64,000 nucleotides of DNA from Limnoperna fortunei. Lineage: Eukaryota; Mollusca; Bivalvia; Mytilida; Modiolidae. Below are positions 46,672 to 58,982 of this stretch, one piece after another. How positions within the stretch are numbered: position 1 is the first letter of the stretch; each line of letters opens with the position of its first letter. The stretch lies in the NCBI GenBank assembly GCA_944474755.1, contig OX104119.1, forward strand, positions 6,435,075 to 6,499,074, written 5' to 3'. Below the pieces are notes generated by a model. That model was not told where the DNA came from. It ran no database searches and saw nothing but the letters and a program-made list of their open reading frames with translations. A program made the position numbers and the translations under genes.

Positions 46672-48523
46672 AGTCAGATCGGAACTTGGTCAAAACGGCA
46701 CCTGGTATAGTCCAATCGGCACTTAATATGGTCAAATCAGCACCTGATATAGTCAATTGGTCACCTGTAATTATTATAACTATTTTTTCTTAATATATTG
46801 TAATATTCAGTTAAAAAGATTTTTTTTACAGAAAACAATGTTTATATCATATCCTTAAAAAAATCAAGCAAATTTAACAATTTATATTAAATGTTACCAG
46901 CACTATGAAATCAAAGAAAAAGTCATCGGGTAATCAAGTTATTTATATCTTATGAAACATATAACATTATAAAATTATATATGAATCGGAAAAAGGAACT
47001 AAAATTTTTTTATCAAAGATAAGTATCAGTTATTTATTTTTGTATTGAAAGTAAGTGCATCTGGAAACACCAAAAATGTGTTCAAAAGGGTAATACTTAT
47101 TTTTGCGATGATATCTCCTTTTTATTATTTTCCATTTTCTCAAATTTCTCACTTATTAAACCTCTTGGGTTTGGGCCTTTTCATCTTTATTTAAAAATCA
47201 ATTAGGATAAAAGCATAACAACTTCAGAGTCATTACTGTAGTGTAGCAAGGATGAATGACAACGGCTCTGTAAATGACCTTTGACTGAGGGAGAGGAAAT
47301 TAGTTCTTATTTTGATATTTGGGTGTGCCGCGCTGTAGCATAGGCAGTGGATTTATTACTCAATGGAATTTTGATATTAGAGCTGTATTTAAAAAGCAGT
47401 TTCATACAGAATTGATAAATAAATTTATTTATATAATTTGTTAAATGTATTGGTTATTTTTCAGCTGATTGTGCAAAGCGCATTTCTGGACTATTTTATG
47501 GGTGTTTGTGAGTTTCCTTGATTACCCTTCGGGGTTTCTAAATTTGCGAAAAATTTTATCTTACATGACACCCCGAAAATTTAACGTGATATACTAGTAG
47601 CTGAAATTATTTCGCTCATTTTTAGGGGTCTCTCATTACTCAAAGAAACTTGGTGCCTAATTTAGAGCAAAAAATGTTATTAGTTTCCCCTATACACAAA
47701 ATAATTAATAGGCCGTTGTCAAATGCAGCCTTAATCCGTTGCGTTAGGGAAGTACTTCATTAGCTCAATCGGTTAGAGTGCTGACTTCAAACACAGAGGT
47801 TGAGGGTTTGAATCCCGCCGATACCATTGATGATTTTCACAACATTGGCGCTGCAAGTAACAACTGCTGTATCGGAGAATGGTGTCTAGAAGTGAATAAT
47901 TGGCTTGGTGTCCAATTTCAGTGCATGAGATGCACATATAGTATGGCCATGGGCACTGGCGTAGAGCAAGGATATGTCCCAAGAGGTTCCGAGTGCCAGG
48001 TGTGGCCCGGCAGTAAATTACGATACAGTAGTGGACCAGAAAAAAAGAAAAAGGGGGAGAGTGTAGTGTAGCAAGGATAAATGCAGCCTTAATAGGTTGC
48101 GTTAGGGAAGTACTTCTTTAGATCAATCGAAAGGTTGAGGGTTCCAATCCCGCGGGTACCATTGATGATTTTCACAACATTACTGCAACATCAAACGATA
48201 TAATTTTACAAATATAAATTAGTTTAAATGTCTAATTATTGCTCTCTAATATACATGTAACAGTAATTTATGCGACTATCAAAAATAATTACAGTTGTAA
48301 ATTTCAAAGAATCTCCAATCAACATAAATAATTAGTAATTATTTTATTTTAAATTATTATTTCAAGATTTCATTAAAATTTGCCTTTTAAACATTCCTTG
48401 TAAAAAGTAAATAATTTAACAGATGCCGTGTTTGGTGCTGAAATTGATGCCGATACTGACTCTTCCGAAGTGCCGAATTGACTTTTTTGTTGGTGCCGAT
48501 TTGACCAAGTGCCGATTTGACTT
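46672..48523. mobile_element. inverted-repeat element with GTCAAATCGGCAC subrepeats
   Basis: The left end (46672-46770) has agtcagatcggaacttggtc and further cggcacctgg/atcggcactt copies. The right end (48440-48523), inverted, has agtcaaatcggcacttggtc and similar copies. A ~1.85-kb interior holds tRNA-like direct repeats and AT-rich sequence. No clear target duplication and no transposase. Confidence 0.6.
47720..48185 (+). repeat. tRNA-like direct repeats inside the 46672-48523 element
   Basis: 'ttgcgttagggaagtacttc' with a D-arm-like ttagctcaatcggttagag and a T-arm-like gagggtttgaatcccgcc occurs at ~47737-47825. A shortened copy lies at ~48095-48165, where the middle is deleted. 'accattgatgattttcacaaca' follows in both. 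The first copy has both pol III box sequences but no pairable anticodon stem, so it reads as a SINE or decayed tRNA. Confidence 0.6.
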
Positions 48524-49065
48524 GCACCCTTTTCGGTATCCGGGTATGCAACAGCCATAACAGGTGTGACATTCCTTGGCCTCGTTTACAAACTTTGATA
48601 CAAATCATGTGATCATAACTACAATAAGAATCTACCGACCTTAATGTATCACTTATCTGTAGTTTCATACAGTGTCGTCTATGATATGACAAATTACAAC
48701 GAAATAAAACCCACTACTTTCGTTTTCAGAAATTTTCCAACCGTCTTGTGATCAATCCAATCGGATCACCTCGGTTATTTCCGCCTATGACGGAAATGGC
48801 CGAGAGATGTTCTGATTGGTGATCAAACGTGCAAGGGAAGTAAATCTAAAACTATGCAGTGAATCCCGACCTCATCATAAGTGTTAAGAATTTTCTAAAC
48901 TACCATGAGGAAATTAAATTTTTTGATTGAATGAAGATGATAATACAATTTCCAGCAAAGAATTCGTTTATGGCACATTAGACAGAACATTTATGAGGCG
49001 ATCCAGAGAAACTATTTTTTGTTCTTGGCTTGAAAATAATATTGTAAAATATAAAAGCAATATAG
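48524..49065. other. gene-free stretch with a ~78-bp hairpin
   Basis: At ~48750-48828 tgatcaatccaatcgga, then 'ctcggttatttccg', is mirrored by cggaaatggccgag and 'ctgattggtgatca', an imperfect palindrome that could be a MITE. Nothing else is seen. Confidence 0.5.
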
Positions 49066-49560
49066 TAATAATAATAATAATAAATTCCTTTATTTCAACA
49101 GGATAGCATATTTAGTTATCAAAACTAGTTTACAATATGGTCCTGCATTATGTACATATCTACAGCATAAAGTATAAGATTGACAATATAAACTAAATAA
49201 AAATTATTACATAAACAAGGACATTAATTAACCTTAACCATAATACTGTTGCAGATATAACTGTTTAAAAGATTCAATAGTTGTACATGTTTTTAAGTTT
49301 TCTTCTAAATCATTCCATAAATAGCTTCCTGATATAACAAATGATTTTTTGTAGTATTTTGTTTTTGACTTTGGGATATATAATAAATTATGGCCACTCT
49401 GTCTCGTTAATCTGGTACTTATTTGGTGTACATATTTAAAAACATTAATATATTCTGGAACAAGATGTTTTAAAGATTTTTAAAAACTAAAATTGCCTTT
49501 CTGTATACAAAATAATCAGGTATAGGCATTTGAGTTTATTAACAGATGAAGTCATTACAC
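49066..49560 (-). pseudogene. LINE 3' end fragment
   Basis: On the minus strand the 3' end is (TTA)n (49066-49084), preceded by a UTR ('gttgaaataaaggaat' reading outward). About 250 bp upstream are degenerate frames with 'KVKNKILQKIICYIRKLF' and 'FRRKLKN', like the end of a LINE ORF2. Low-quality match. Confidence 0.5.
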
Positions 49561-50914
49561 ATTTCTCCTTCAAAATTATACGTGCTGAAGCTTAAAAATC
49601 GGTCGGTCCTAAACTTTGTGTTTACTTAATTAAATTAAAGCTAAGTAAAGTTTTATTTAAAGTCGGCATATTTATTTATACAGATAAACAATACAAACTT
49701 GAATTAAGATTGATTGATGTCTAGGGAACAATATTTAGCTATATTCAGGACGAAAACGTAATAGAGATTGAAGAAAACGACACTGAAGTGCTTGTTGATT
49801 ATAGGATATACTATGCAATTCCGGCATGGAGGATGAGCTTCATCTTGTTTTGACATGCCATATATTAAGGAAGGACTTGATGATGTTTTCATTGAATATC
49901 ATAAATTTTACTATTTTTTCTTAGTCATGAGTTATTAACATGTAATGGCCGTCACATGACATGAAAACAATACAAGATATTTACAATTTACAGTCTGCGA
50001 AGCAACAACAATAACTCAAGAATTGTTTAGATTCCAAAAGCTTTGGGGGCAGTGACCCCATCTACTTTCCCATCTAGACGGGCTTTAGACATCTAAATGT
50101 ATCATAATATACATGTACATGTGACGTCATGAGAATCTGGTCAGCTATGCCCTGGCTAGAACAATGCGCCAATTATTCAAGACAATATGTACATGAGGTC
50201 AATATTGCCAGCTATAATTTTTGCAAGAAAAAGATGTAAAGGAATGTGACGTCAGCGGGGTATTTTTGTCAGGCATGTCATGGCTAGACAAAAGTCGCCA
50301 AGTAAGAGAATGTACGTCTAAATGAGACTCCAGGAGTATCTTAATTGCCAGGTTTGTCTGGCTACCAAAAGATACAGAGTAAATAAACGTACATATGCTG
50401 TATGGAATAGTGTAATATCTATACCAGTACAAACTGAGGCAATGTTAATTGGCATACATGTACATGAAACTTAGAAATCATGACTAGATTTACATTGTAC
50501 ATAACTAGGCGCTAATTAAGCTTACATCCTGACCATTTGCACAAGACGTTAAGTATATGTAAGTTAACTTGCTAGTACAGAGTGGAAGCGGCAAAATTGG
50601 AATCGGCAAACTGGAATCATTTTTCTGAAAACGACAGAAGATTCTTGGCAGCTATGACATGTCCTGCAAAAATCACCAGTACTTATGTCAACCTGGATAT
50701 ATTGTTCACAATACAGCGATAGCTATACGAGAAGCTGTAAAGTAACTATAGCAAGTGTAAATTATAGCTATCACCGAATCGACGATTTATCGCGTCTGAA
50801 TTGCCAGTTAATATCAGTTAATAATAGCGTTGTAAATTGAAATTGATCAATAGACTTTCTGTCTTGATATAATGTCAAGAATTGATTAGAGTTGATATGG
50901 AAAAATGCGCCCTA
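49561..50914. other. gene-free stretch with a degenerate ~127-bp tandem
   Basis: 'gtgacgtca' then 'gtcagctatgccctggctagaacaa' at ~50121 and 'gtgacgtcagcg' then 'gtcaggcatgtcatggctagacaaa' at ~50248 suggest a decayed tandem unit. No coding signal. Confidence 0.4.
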
Positions 50915-51914
50915 CACTGGACTGATCCATACACTCGATAGATACCTATGCTGGACCGATCCCTAGACTGGACCGATCCTTAAATTGGACCGATCCTCAT
51001 ACTGAAATGCTCCCTATACAAGACCGATCCCTACATTGGACCGATCCCTACACTGGACAGATACCTATGCTGGACCGATCCCTACACTGGACCGATCCCT
51101 ACACTGGACAGATACCTATGCTGGACCGATCCTACACTGGAGCGATCTCTACACTGGACCGATCCTTAAATTGGACCGATCCTCATACTGAAATGCTCCC
51201 TATACAGGACCGATCCCTACATTGGACCGATCCCTACACTGTACCGATACCTATGCTGGACCGATCCCTACACTGGAGCGATCCCTACAACGGAGCGATC
51301 TCTACACTGGACCGATCCCTGCACCGGTCCGATCCCTTTACAGGACCGATCGTTATACTCTACTGATCCCTATGCTGGACCGATCCCTACGCTGGATCGA
51401 TCCTCATACTGAACTGATCCTTATACAGGACAGATCCCTACACTGTACAGATACCCGGTACCTATGCTGGACCGATCCATAGACTGGACCGATCCCTACA
51501 CTGGACCGATCTCTACACTGGACCGATCCCTACACTGGACCGATCCATTTATGGACAGATCCTTATACCGAACCGATTGATATACTGAACCGATCTATAT
51601 ACTGGCCCGATCCTTGTTAAGGAGATCCTCATACTTAACTGATCCCTATACAGGACCGATCCATACACTGGACCGATCTCTACACTGGAGCGAGCCTCAT
51701 ACTGAACTGATCCCTATATAGGACCGATCACTACACTGGACCGATCCTCATACTGAACTGATCCCTTTATAGGACCGATCCCTACACTGGACCGATCCTC
51801 ATACTGAACTGATCCCTATACAGGACCGATCCCTACACTGGACTAATCCCTACACTCGACAGATACCTATGCTGGACCGATCCCTAGACTGGGCCGATCC
51901 CTACACTCACTACT
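50915..51914. repeat. 17-bp satellite, block 1
   Basis: Tandem units of about ctggaccgatccctaca, with recurring variants 'cctatg', 'cctcata' and 'ccctatacagga' arranged in larger blocks. Because 17 is not a multiple of 3, reading frames rotate and chance ORFs full of LDRSLHWTDPYTG arise; these are not genes. Confidence 0.95.
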
Positions 51915-52320
51915 GACTAATGAAATGACTGTCAATATTAGTTGCAGTCTGTCACCGACTGAGATTGACTGCAAATGATTGCAAAAATGTCTGTGAAAGA
52001 CTGCAAACGTTGTGTCAGACAATAATTTTTACTGTGACAGTCATTTTATGCCTGTCACAGACATATTTTGCCCGTCACAGACATTTTTTCCGTTGGCGCA
52101 GTCATTTTTGTCTGTTACAACGGGATATCCGTTGTATCAGTCAAAAAATCTCTGTCGCAGTCATTTTTTCCGTTGACTCTGTCGAAAATCGTCTGCTACA
52201 ACGGCGTTACCGTTGTATCAGTCAAAAAATGTCTGTCACAGACATTTTCTCCGTTGTATCAGACAAAATACGACTGTCACAACGCCTGGTAATTATTATT
52301 GTATTATTGTATTATTATTG
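51915..52320. repeat. ~0.4-kb GTCTGT/ACAGAC-rich spacer, copy 1
   Basis: Dense in palindromic words (tctgtcacagaca, gactgtgacagtc, 'acaacggcgttaccgttgt'). It begins cactactgactaatgaaatg and ends acgcctggtaattattattg. It is repeated in direct orientation at 53799-54190, about 1883 bp later. The style recalls the ACTG-rich TIR of the CACTA-like element at 22528, but I see no long direct match. Confidence 0.85.
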
Positions 52321-53798
52321 ACTGGACCGATCCCTACACTGGAGCGATCTCTACACTGGACCGATCCTACACTGGACCGATCCCTGCACCGGTCCGATCC
52401 CTTTACAGGACAGATCGTTATACTGTACTGATCACTTTGCTTGACCGATCCCTACACTGGATCGATCCTCATACTGAGCTGATCCTTATACAGGACTGAT
52501 CCCTACACTGGACAGATACCTATGCTGGACCGATCCATACACTGAACCGATCCTCATACTGAACTGATCCCTATATAGGAACGATCCATTCACTGCATCG
52601 ATCCCTACTCTGGACTGAGCCTCATACTGAACTGATCCCTATAAAGGACCGATCCATACACAGGACCGATCCATACACTGGACCGATACCTATGCTAGAC
52701 CGATCCCTACACTGGACCGATCCTCATACTGAACTGATCCCTATACAGGACCGATCCATACACTGAACTGATCCATACACTCGACAGATCCTTATGCTGG
52801 ACAGATCCCTAGACTGGACCGATCCTTAAATTGGACCTATCCTCATACTGAACTGCTCGCTATACAGGACCGATCCCTACACTGGACCGATCCCTACACT
52901 GGACAGATACCTATGCTGGACCGATCCCTACACTGGAGCGATCTCTACACTGGACCGATCCTACACTGGACCGATCCCTGCACCGGTCCGATCCCTTTAC
53001 AGGACCGATCGTTATACTCTACTGATCCCTATGCTGGACCGATCCCTAAGCTGGATCGATCCTCATATTGAACTGATCCTTATACAGGACAGATCCATAC
53101 ACTGGAGAGATACCTATGCTGGACCGATCCACAGAGTGGACCGATCCCTACACTGGACCGATTCATTTATGGACAGATCCTTATACCGAACCGATTGATA
53201 TAATGAACCGATCTATATACTGGCCCGATCTTATTAAGGACAGATCCTCATACTTAACTGATCCCTATACAGGACAGATTACTATGCTGGGCCGATCCCT
53301 ACACTGGGTCGATCCTCATACTGAACTGATCTCTATACAGGACCGATCCCTACTGGACCGATCCCTACACTAAACCGATGCCAATGCTGGACCAATCCCT
53401 GCACTTGACCGATCCTCATACTGAAATGATTCTTATACAGGACCGATCCATTCATTGGACCGATCGATCACTGTACCAATACCTATGCTGGACCGATCCC
53501 TACACTGGACCGATCCCCATACTGAATTGATCCCTATACAGGACGGATCCATACACTGGACCGATCCCTACACTGAAGCGAGCCTCATACTGAACTGATC
53601 CCTATATAGGACTGATCACTACACTGGACCGATCCTCATACTGAACTGATCCCTATATAGGACAGATCCCTACACTGGACCGATCCTCATACTGAACTGA
53701 TCCCTATACAGGACCGATCCCTACACTGGACTAATCCCTACACTCGACAGATACCTATGCTGGACCGATCCCTAGACTGGGCCGATCCCTACACTCAT
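52321..53798. repeat. 17-bp satellite, block 2
   Basis: Same unit as block 1 and sharing long ordered runs of unit variants with it, for example the identical ending 'ccctagactgggccgatccc' before the spacer. Blocks and spacers were therefore copied together. Confidence 0.95.
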
Positions 53799-54200
53799 TA
53801 CTGACTAAACAAATGACTGTCAATACCAGTTGCAGTCTGTCACTGACTGAGATTGACTGCAAATGACTACAAAAATGTATGTCAAAGACTGCAAACGTTG
53901 TGTCAGACAATAATTTTTACTGTGACAGTCATTTTATGCCTGTCACAGACATATTTTGTCCGTCAAATACATTTTTTCCGTTGGCGCAGTCATTTTTTGT
54001 CTGTTACAACGGGGTATCCGTTGTATCACTCAAAAATGTCTGTCGCAGTCATTTTTTCCGTTGACTCTGTCGAAAATCGTCTGCTACAAAGGCTTTACCG
54101 TTGTATCAGTCAAAAAATGTCTGTCACAGACATTTTCTCCGTTGTATCAGACAAAATACGACTGTCACAACGCCTGGTAATTATTATTGTTAATTTATTA
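53799..54200. repeat. ~0.4-kb GTCTGT/ACAGAC-rich spacer, copy 2
   Basis: Near-identical to 51915-52320 with scattered substitutions and small indels. It directly precedes the 5' end of the LINE at ~54.2 kb. Confidence 0.85.
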
Positions 54201-54735
54201 ACTGCGGTAGATTAATATTTTTTATTTCACTTGTTTCATGAAAACATGTCTCTATTTGGAAATTGTACATTCGCACAATACGACAACCAATATTATATAA
54301 ATAGAAATGTTAAAGATAAATGTATGTAAAAAATCTGTTTCTAAAAATGAAGACTGCTGAAAATGTTAGAATTTGTTCTGTCCTTATTTATAATTATTAA
54401 ACTTTTCACACCTTTCTGGTGTGACATAATTAATCATGGGTGTTTGTATAGTGCAATACCGTACTAGAGTGGGTAATTTTGTGATGACCCATAAACTTGG
54501 TCCGAAAGTTTTATTGAATATAAATGAAGTGTTGCTTGTATATATAATATATTTTAGTGTAGATAAAAAACGTGCATTGAGATTGTTACTTTTGCTATAT
54601 TGCAATGTATTGGTATACAGCGAGAGGAAAACAAATTGCACTTCGAAAAATAGTTTCTGTATTGATTATGCGAACATGTTCAATGCTGTAAATATTTCTT
54701 TTGTGATTTTCATTATTCAAATGTTACTTATCATT

Positions 54736-54762
54736 TCGGGATAAGAAACTAATCCAGGTCCT
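54736..54762 (+). other. remnant 2A-like ribosome-skipping motif
   Basis: The frame at 54436-54744 ends IISG-stop; reading on in the same frame gives ETNPGP (54745-54762). 2A-like sequences end D(I/V)ExNPGP and are documented near the N-terminus of ORF2 in some APE LINEs. Here TAA (54742-54744) stands where the D-I/V residues would lie, so the motif is broken. Confidence 0.75.
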
Positions 54763-54766
54763 TTAA

Positions 54767-55540
54767 ATGATGGTAGTGAGACAAGCTCACAATGTGATAT
54801 TTCTGAAAATTCAGATATTCCAAGCTTATTCGAGACATTTTTTACGTCCTTATCTTTTTTTACATCTAAATATCCAACGTATTGTACCGAAGTTAGATGT
54901 GATAATTGCAGAATATTCTGATTTTGATATTTTATCATTTTCTGAAACTTGGTTAAACATATCTGTTACCGATGAAGAGTTATTTCTCTTAAATTACCAC
55001 AGGCCATTCAGGAGGGATAGGGGCATCGATAAAAATGGGGTGGAATTATTGTTTATGTTAAAGAAAATATTCATGCTATTAGACGTTTAGACCTAGAGCC
55101 AGCAGACTTAGAGGTCATTTGGCTTGAACTTAGTATACACCAGAAAAAATTTCTATACGGGACATACTATATTGCTCCTGGTGGTCCTTTTGATATTTGG
55201 AGAAAGGTTGAGGACTCGGTGGAGTCTGCCAGAAATGTTATAAATTGTGATCATATTATTATTACTGGTGATTTTAATGATAATCATTTTTTAGCGAATC
55301 CCAAAATGAAAAGTATATGCACTAGGTTTAGTTTGCAGCAACTTATTGAAGAGCCTACGAATTTTACGGAACATTCGTCTTCATTGATCTCGTAAGTACA
55401 GATGATCAGGTTTTTGTAACATATGTTACTGTTGGTCCACCACTTCTTGATCAAATTCGATATCATTGCCCTGTTATTGGCTTTGTTAATTCCCCTAAAC
55501 CCTCTAATAAGTCATTTAAACGTAAAATTTGGCTTTATAA
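54767..55540 (+). pseudogene. LINE APE-type endonuclease domain, frameshifted
   Basis: Frames give LHLNIQRIVPKLDVIIAEYS, then DILSFSETWLN (catalytic Glu), then YHRPFRRDRG. After a shift near 55035 come YVKENIHAIRRLDLEPADLE, then IIITGDFNDNH (Asp/Asn catalytic pair), then QQLIEEPTNF. After another shift near 55390 comes IRYHCPV, with the closing catalytic His. This is the target-nicking enzyme of APE LINEs, with all the key residues present but in three frames. Confidence 0.85.
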
Positions 55541-55568
55541 TCAGGGCAACTACGATCTGTATAGGCAG

Positions 55569-57128
55569 ATGTTGGCTAACGTCGATTGGGAAAATATCCT
55601 GAACACTAATGATATAGATAAAATTGTGAGCGATATAACCGGTTGTATTTTACATGCAGCGGATTCTTGCATTCCGAATCGTTTTGTAACTATTCGGAAA
55701 AATAATCCTGTATGGCTCACAAGCGAGATAAAAAAAATTATCAGGTCGAAAAACCGTCTACATACTAAAGCAAAACGTTCTGGTAGACCGACTGATTGGG
55801 ACAAATTTAAGAAAGTAAGAAATAAAGTGACGTCACATGTGAGACTCGCTCGTGAAAAACACCGCATAGAATTGATTAATCGATTGTCCATCGAGATATG
55901 TTCATCAAAATCTTGGTGGACAATTTGTAATAAGATACCAGGAATTAAACCAGCACGTTTAGACGTACCAACACTTCTTATTGGTGATAGATTAGTTTTT
56001 GATGATGTCGACAGAGAAAACTGTCTTAATGACTTCTTTGCTTTGCAGACCAAATTAGGTGAGACTAATGCTACACTCCCTGACATCACAACTAATCGAG
56101 AACATAAATTAGAAAATATTGTATTAGATGAACATGACGTAGAAGATGTTCTTTCCATTTTAAATATTAACAAAGCCTCCGGGCCTGACGCAATAAATCC
56201 TCGAATTTTGAAGGAAGCATCGTCTAATTTAAAATACCCTTTATGTAAACTTTTTAACATGTCGTTATCTTCGTCTTACTTCCCAACTGAATGGAAGAGG
56301 GCGAACGTAACACCAGTTTTCAAAAATGGATCACCGAGCGAAGTCAAAAACTATAGACCTATTTCATTACTAAGCGTTATTTCAAAATGTATGGAGAGAT
56401 GTGTATATAAACATTTACATAATTTCTTATTACAAAATGAGATAATTACTCCTAGTCAGTCGGGGTTTACCAGAGGCGATTCTGCTATAAATCAGCTAGT
56501 GTGCATGTCCAATGATATTGGGAAAGCATTAGAAAGCGGGAAAGAAATAAGGGTTGTCTTTTGTGACATAAGCAAGGCATTTGACCGCGTATGGCACAGA
56601 GGCCTCTTATTCAAACTGCAAAACTACGGTGTTAGTGGGAATCTGTTAAACTGGTTCAAAAATTATCTTTCTGGGAGGGAGCAAAGGGTGGTATTCAGCG
56701 GTGGAAGTTCTAGTTGGAGATCTATTAAAGCAGGCGTTCCCCAGGGTTCTATACTGGGGCCCTTGCTATTTTTGCTATTCATTAATGATATAGTAGACGA
56801 TTTAAAAGCATGTGTCAAACTGTTTGCAGACGACACTAGCATTTATATAACTGTAGACAATCTCATATCTGCTGCCGACATACTAAATAAAGATCTAGAT
56901 AAGATTCACAACTGGTCAAATCAGTGGTTAGTAAAATTTAACCCAACTAATACCGAAACAATAACTATATCCCGTAAAACCGTTAAGCCAATACATCCGT
57001 CTATCTCTATGGACGGCCATAATATTCAAGAGGTTGCTTCTCACAAACACCTAGGCATTTTTTTTCTAGTAATGGTTCTTGGCATGACCACATCGAATAT
57101 ATTGTTAAAAAGGCATATACTAGAGTAA
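55569..57128 (+). pseudogene. LINE reverse transcriptase, long intact frame
   Basis: The 519-aa frame (also open upstream from ~55397, so the Met is internal) has a linker WWTICNKIPGIK and then RT motifs: ASGPDAINPRILKEA, then NYRPISLLSVISKCMER, then SGFTRGDSAINQL, then DISKAFDRVWH (motif A Asp), then AGVPQGSILGPLLFLLFIND, then the catalytic LFADD (FADD at 56823-56834). It ends HKHLGIFF at a T7 run (57061-57067) where a frameshift occurs. It would copy LINE RNA at the nicked target. Confidence 0.9.
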
Positions 57129-57959
57129 ATATTTTGCGTAAGATGCGTTTCGTCCTTGACAGGTATGTTTTGGAGAAAATGTACTTTTCCTATATAAGAC
57201 CTATTCTTGAGTATGGTGACGTCATATGGCATAATCAAACCCAACATCTTATCAATAAGTTAGAGAGCGTTCAAGTGGAAGCTATGCGGATTATAACGGG
57301 AGGGACAAGATTAACATCATTGGAAAAACTATATCAAGATACAGGGTGGGAGACACATCGGCCAGAAGGGATAAACATCGTCTTATTTTGTTATATAAGA
57401 TTATCAACAAGGAATCCCCTTGCTACTTATGGGACCTTGCACCTAACTCAGTTGGAGATAGACACGGTCATTTTACTCGTCAAGTAAACAACATTGTTAA
57501 CGTCCGCACACACAGAACGATTACTTTCTACCTTATACTATCCGTCTGTGGAACAGTTTGCCTCTGGAGATACGAACGTCTGGTTCGTTGAGTATTTTTA
57601 GGCGCAGACTAGAGACACAGAAAAAGCCATGTCCAAAATATTATTATACAGGGACAAGAAAGGGACAAGTTCTACATGCAAGGCTTCGCATGAACAGCAG
57701 CTCACTAAACGAACATCTGTTCCTGCGAAACCTTGTTAACTCTCCAAACTGTTCATGTGGTCATGTCGAATCAACTTACCATTTCCTTTTTAAATGTCAA
57801 AAGTACGATCAGCTACGTACTTTATCCTTACATACACTTAATACTCCTATCGATATCAACTTATTATTGTATAGGTCAGAATCTTTATCTTTAGATGAAA
57901 ATACTCATGTATTTAAACTTGTTCAAAAATATATTGTTCAGAGCAAACGCTTCTGATAA
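57069..57959 (+). pseudogene. LINE ORF2 C-terminal region with Cys/His motif
   Basis: After the frameshift the protein continues with KKAYTRVNILRKMRFVL, then SYIRPILEYGDVIW, and with further shifts near 57350 and 57560 it reaches 57956. The end carries CSCGHVESTYHFLFKC (57750-57797), the C-x-C...H...C cluster found at the C-terminus of many CR1/L2-type LINE proteins. Confidence 0.8.
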
Positions 57960-58256
57960 ACTGCATTTCAACAATTATTTCATTTTCCTCAATACCTTGT
58001 ATCTTTTTCGATCCTATTGTCATATTTAATACTATATACTTTACGAACTTAGTTTTATTTATATTCTTCAATATAATTTGATGGTTGAATGGATGTTATT
58101 TAATAAGCATGCATTATGTATGTTTAATGTTTAAATTGTTTGTATTATAACGGAGACGGATTAATATAAGCTAATTGCTTGTTTCCGGATCCCATTGTTA
58201 TATTTTGTTCTAATTATTTGTAAACATGTATGATACTATCAATAAAATATGTTTAA

Positions 58257-58982
58257 ACTAATTATTAAACTGAATTTATCAATGGTTTACTTAAACATCT
58301 GGTGAAAATGAAAACCTCATTAAAGCCATAATAAATATTGCCTTTGATACATTTGTACAATAATGTTTTCTTAAAACGGGAACAAAGTTAAAAAAAATAC
58401 ATATAATAAAATCGCCAATTTCTTTAATTATGGCGGAAACTGTTAGTATTTTACTTAGTACGTCTATACACATTAAATTGTGACATTTTAGTCGTTATAT
58501 TTTTTGTCTTTCAATATTAAATATTAAATATTAATGTATGTTTTCTAAGTTGCATCTACTGTTGTTTAAATGGATCTGGTAATTTAGTTAGGACTATAAA
58601 ATTGTATATGTACAATTTAAAGAATGATACATGTTGTTAATTAGGTTACAGGTAATCTCGCTTCGCCGTTTCGCTGATCAAAGAAAATGTGTATTATACA
58701 TTTTGCGACACCATCCGGCGTTTTTCCGCGATCATGCAGAACAAGGGTTGATATTGTGTAATATAATATTTATAGTTATGGATGAATGGATACTGTCTTC
58801 TAAAATACCTGTTCCTGTTCCTACCCCCCCCCCCCCAGTGCTAAATTATGAACTTTGTACACACAAAACACTCAGTTGTAAAGGTGTATTTTTCTCGTAT
58901 TGGCAACTTTGACAAAATGGGATCATAATTCCAAAGACGTGCCCCGGAAAGACCCGACGATCTGTATAATATATAGCATGCA
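58257..58982. other. gene-free stretch
   Basis: AT-rich, with a C15 run at ~58825-58839. No feature recognised. Confidence 0.5.

Larger units (their letters stand above)
54201..58256 (+). mobile_element. nearly full-length APE-type LINE, inactive
   Basis: It has a leader ORF ending in a 2A-like remnant, an APE endonuclease, an RT, a C-terminal Cys/His motif and a 3'UTR ending near AATAAA (~58241). No ORF1 with a recognisable fold is seen. The domain order and the 2A motif fit CR1/L2/Rex-like APE LINEs. Frameshifts near 55035, 55390 and 57061 and a stop at 54742 disable it, but long intact frames show it is not ancient. Confidence 0.85.

Noticed and set aside
47757..47830. tRNA gene
   Set aside because: Box A and B motifs are present but the anticodon stem does not pair and a deleted copy lies nearby; treated as a tRNA-derived repeat.
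47778..48071. 97-codon ORF on the + strand and its minus-strand counterpart with RRDSNPQP
   Set aside because: Such peptides commonly arise from tRNA-like repeats; no coding evidence.
51007..51366. 119-codon frame of LDRSLHWTDPYT-type repeats
   Set aside because: Product of the 17-bp satellite; no gene context.
51915..52320. Protein-coding exon in the spacer (118-codon frame)
   Set aside because: The frame follows short palindromic repeats and is shared by three overlapping frames in both spacer copies.
55550..56260. 236-codon minus-strand ORF
   Set aside because: Antisense shadow of the LINE reverse transcriptase frame, which has clear RT motifs.
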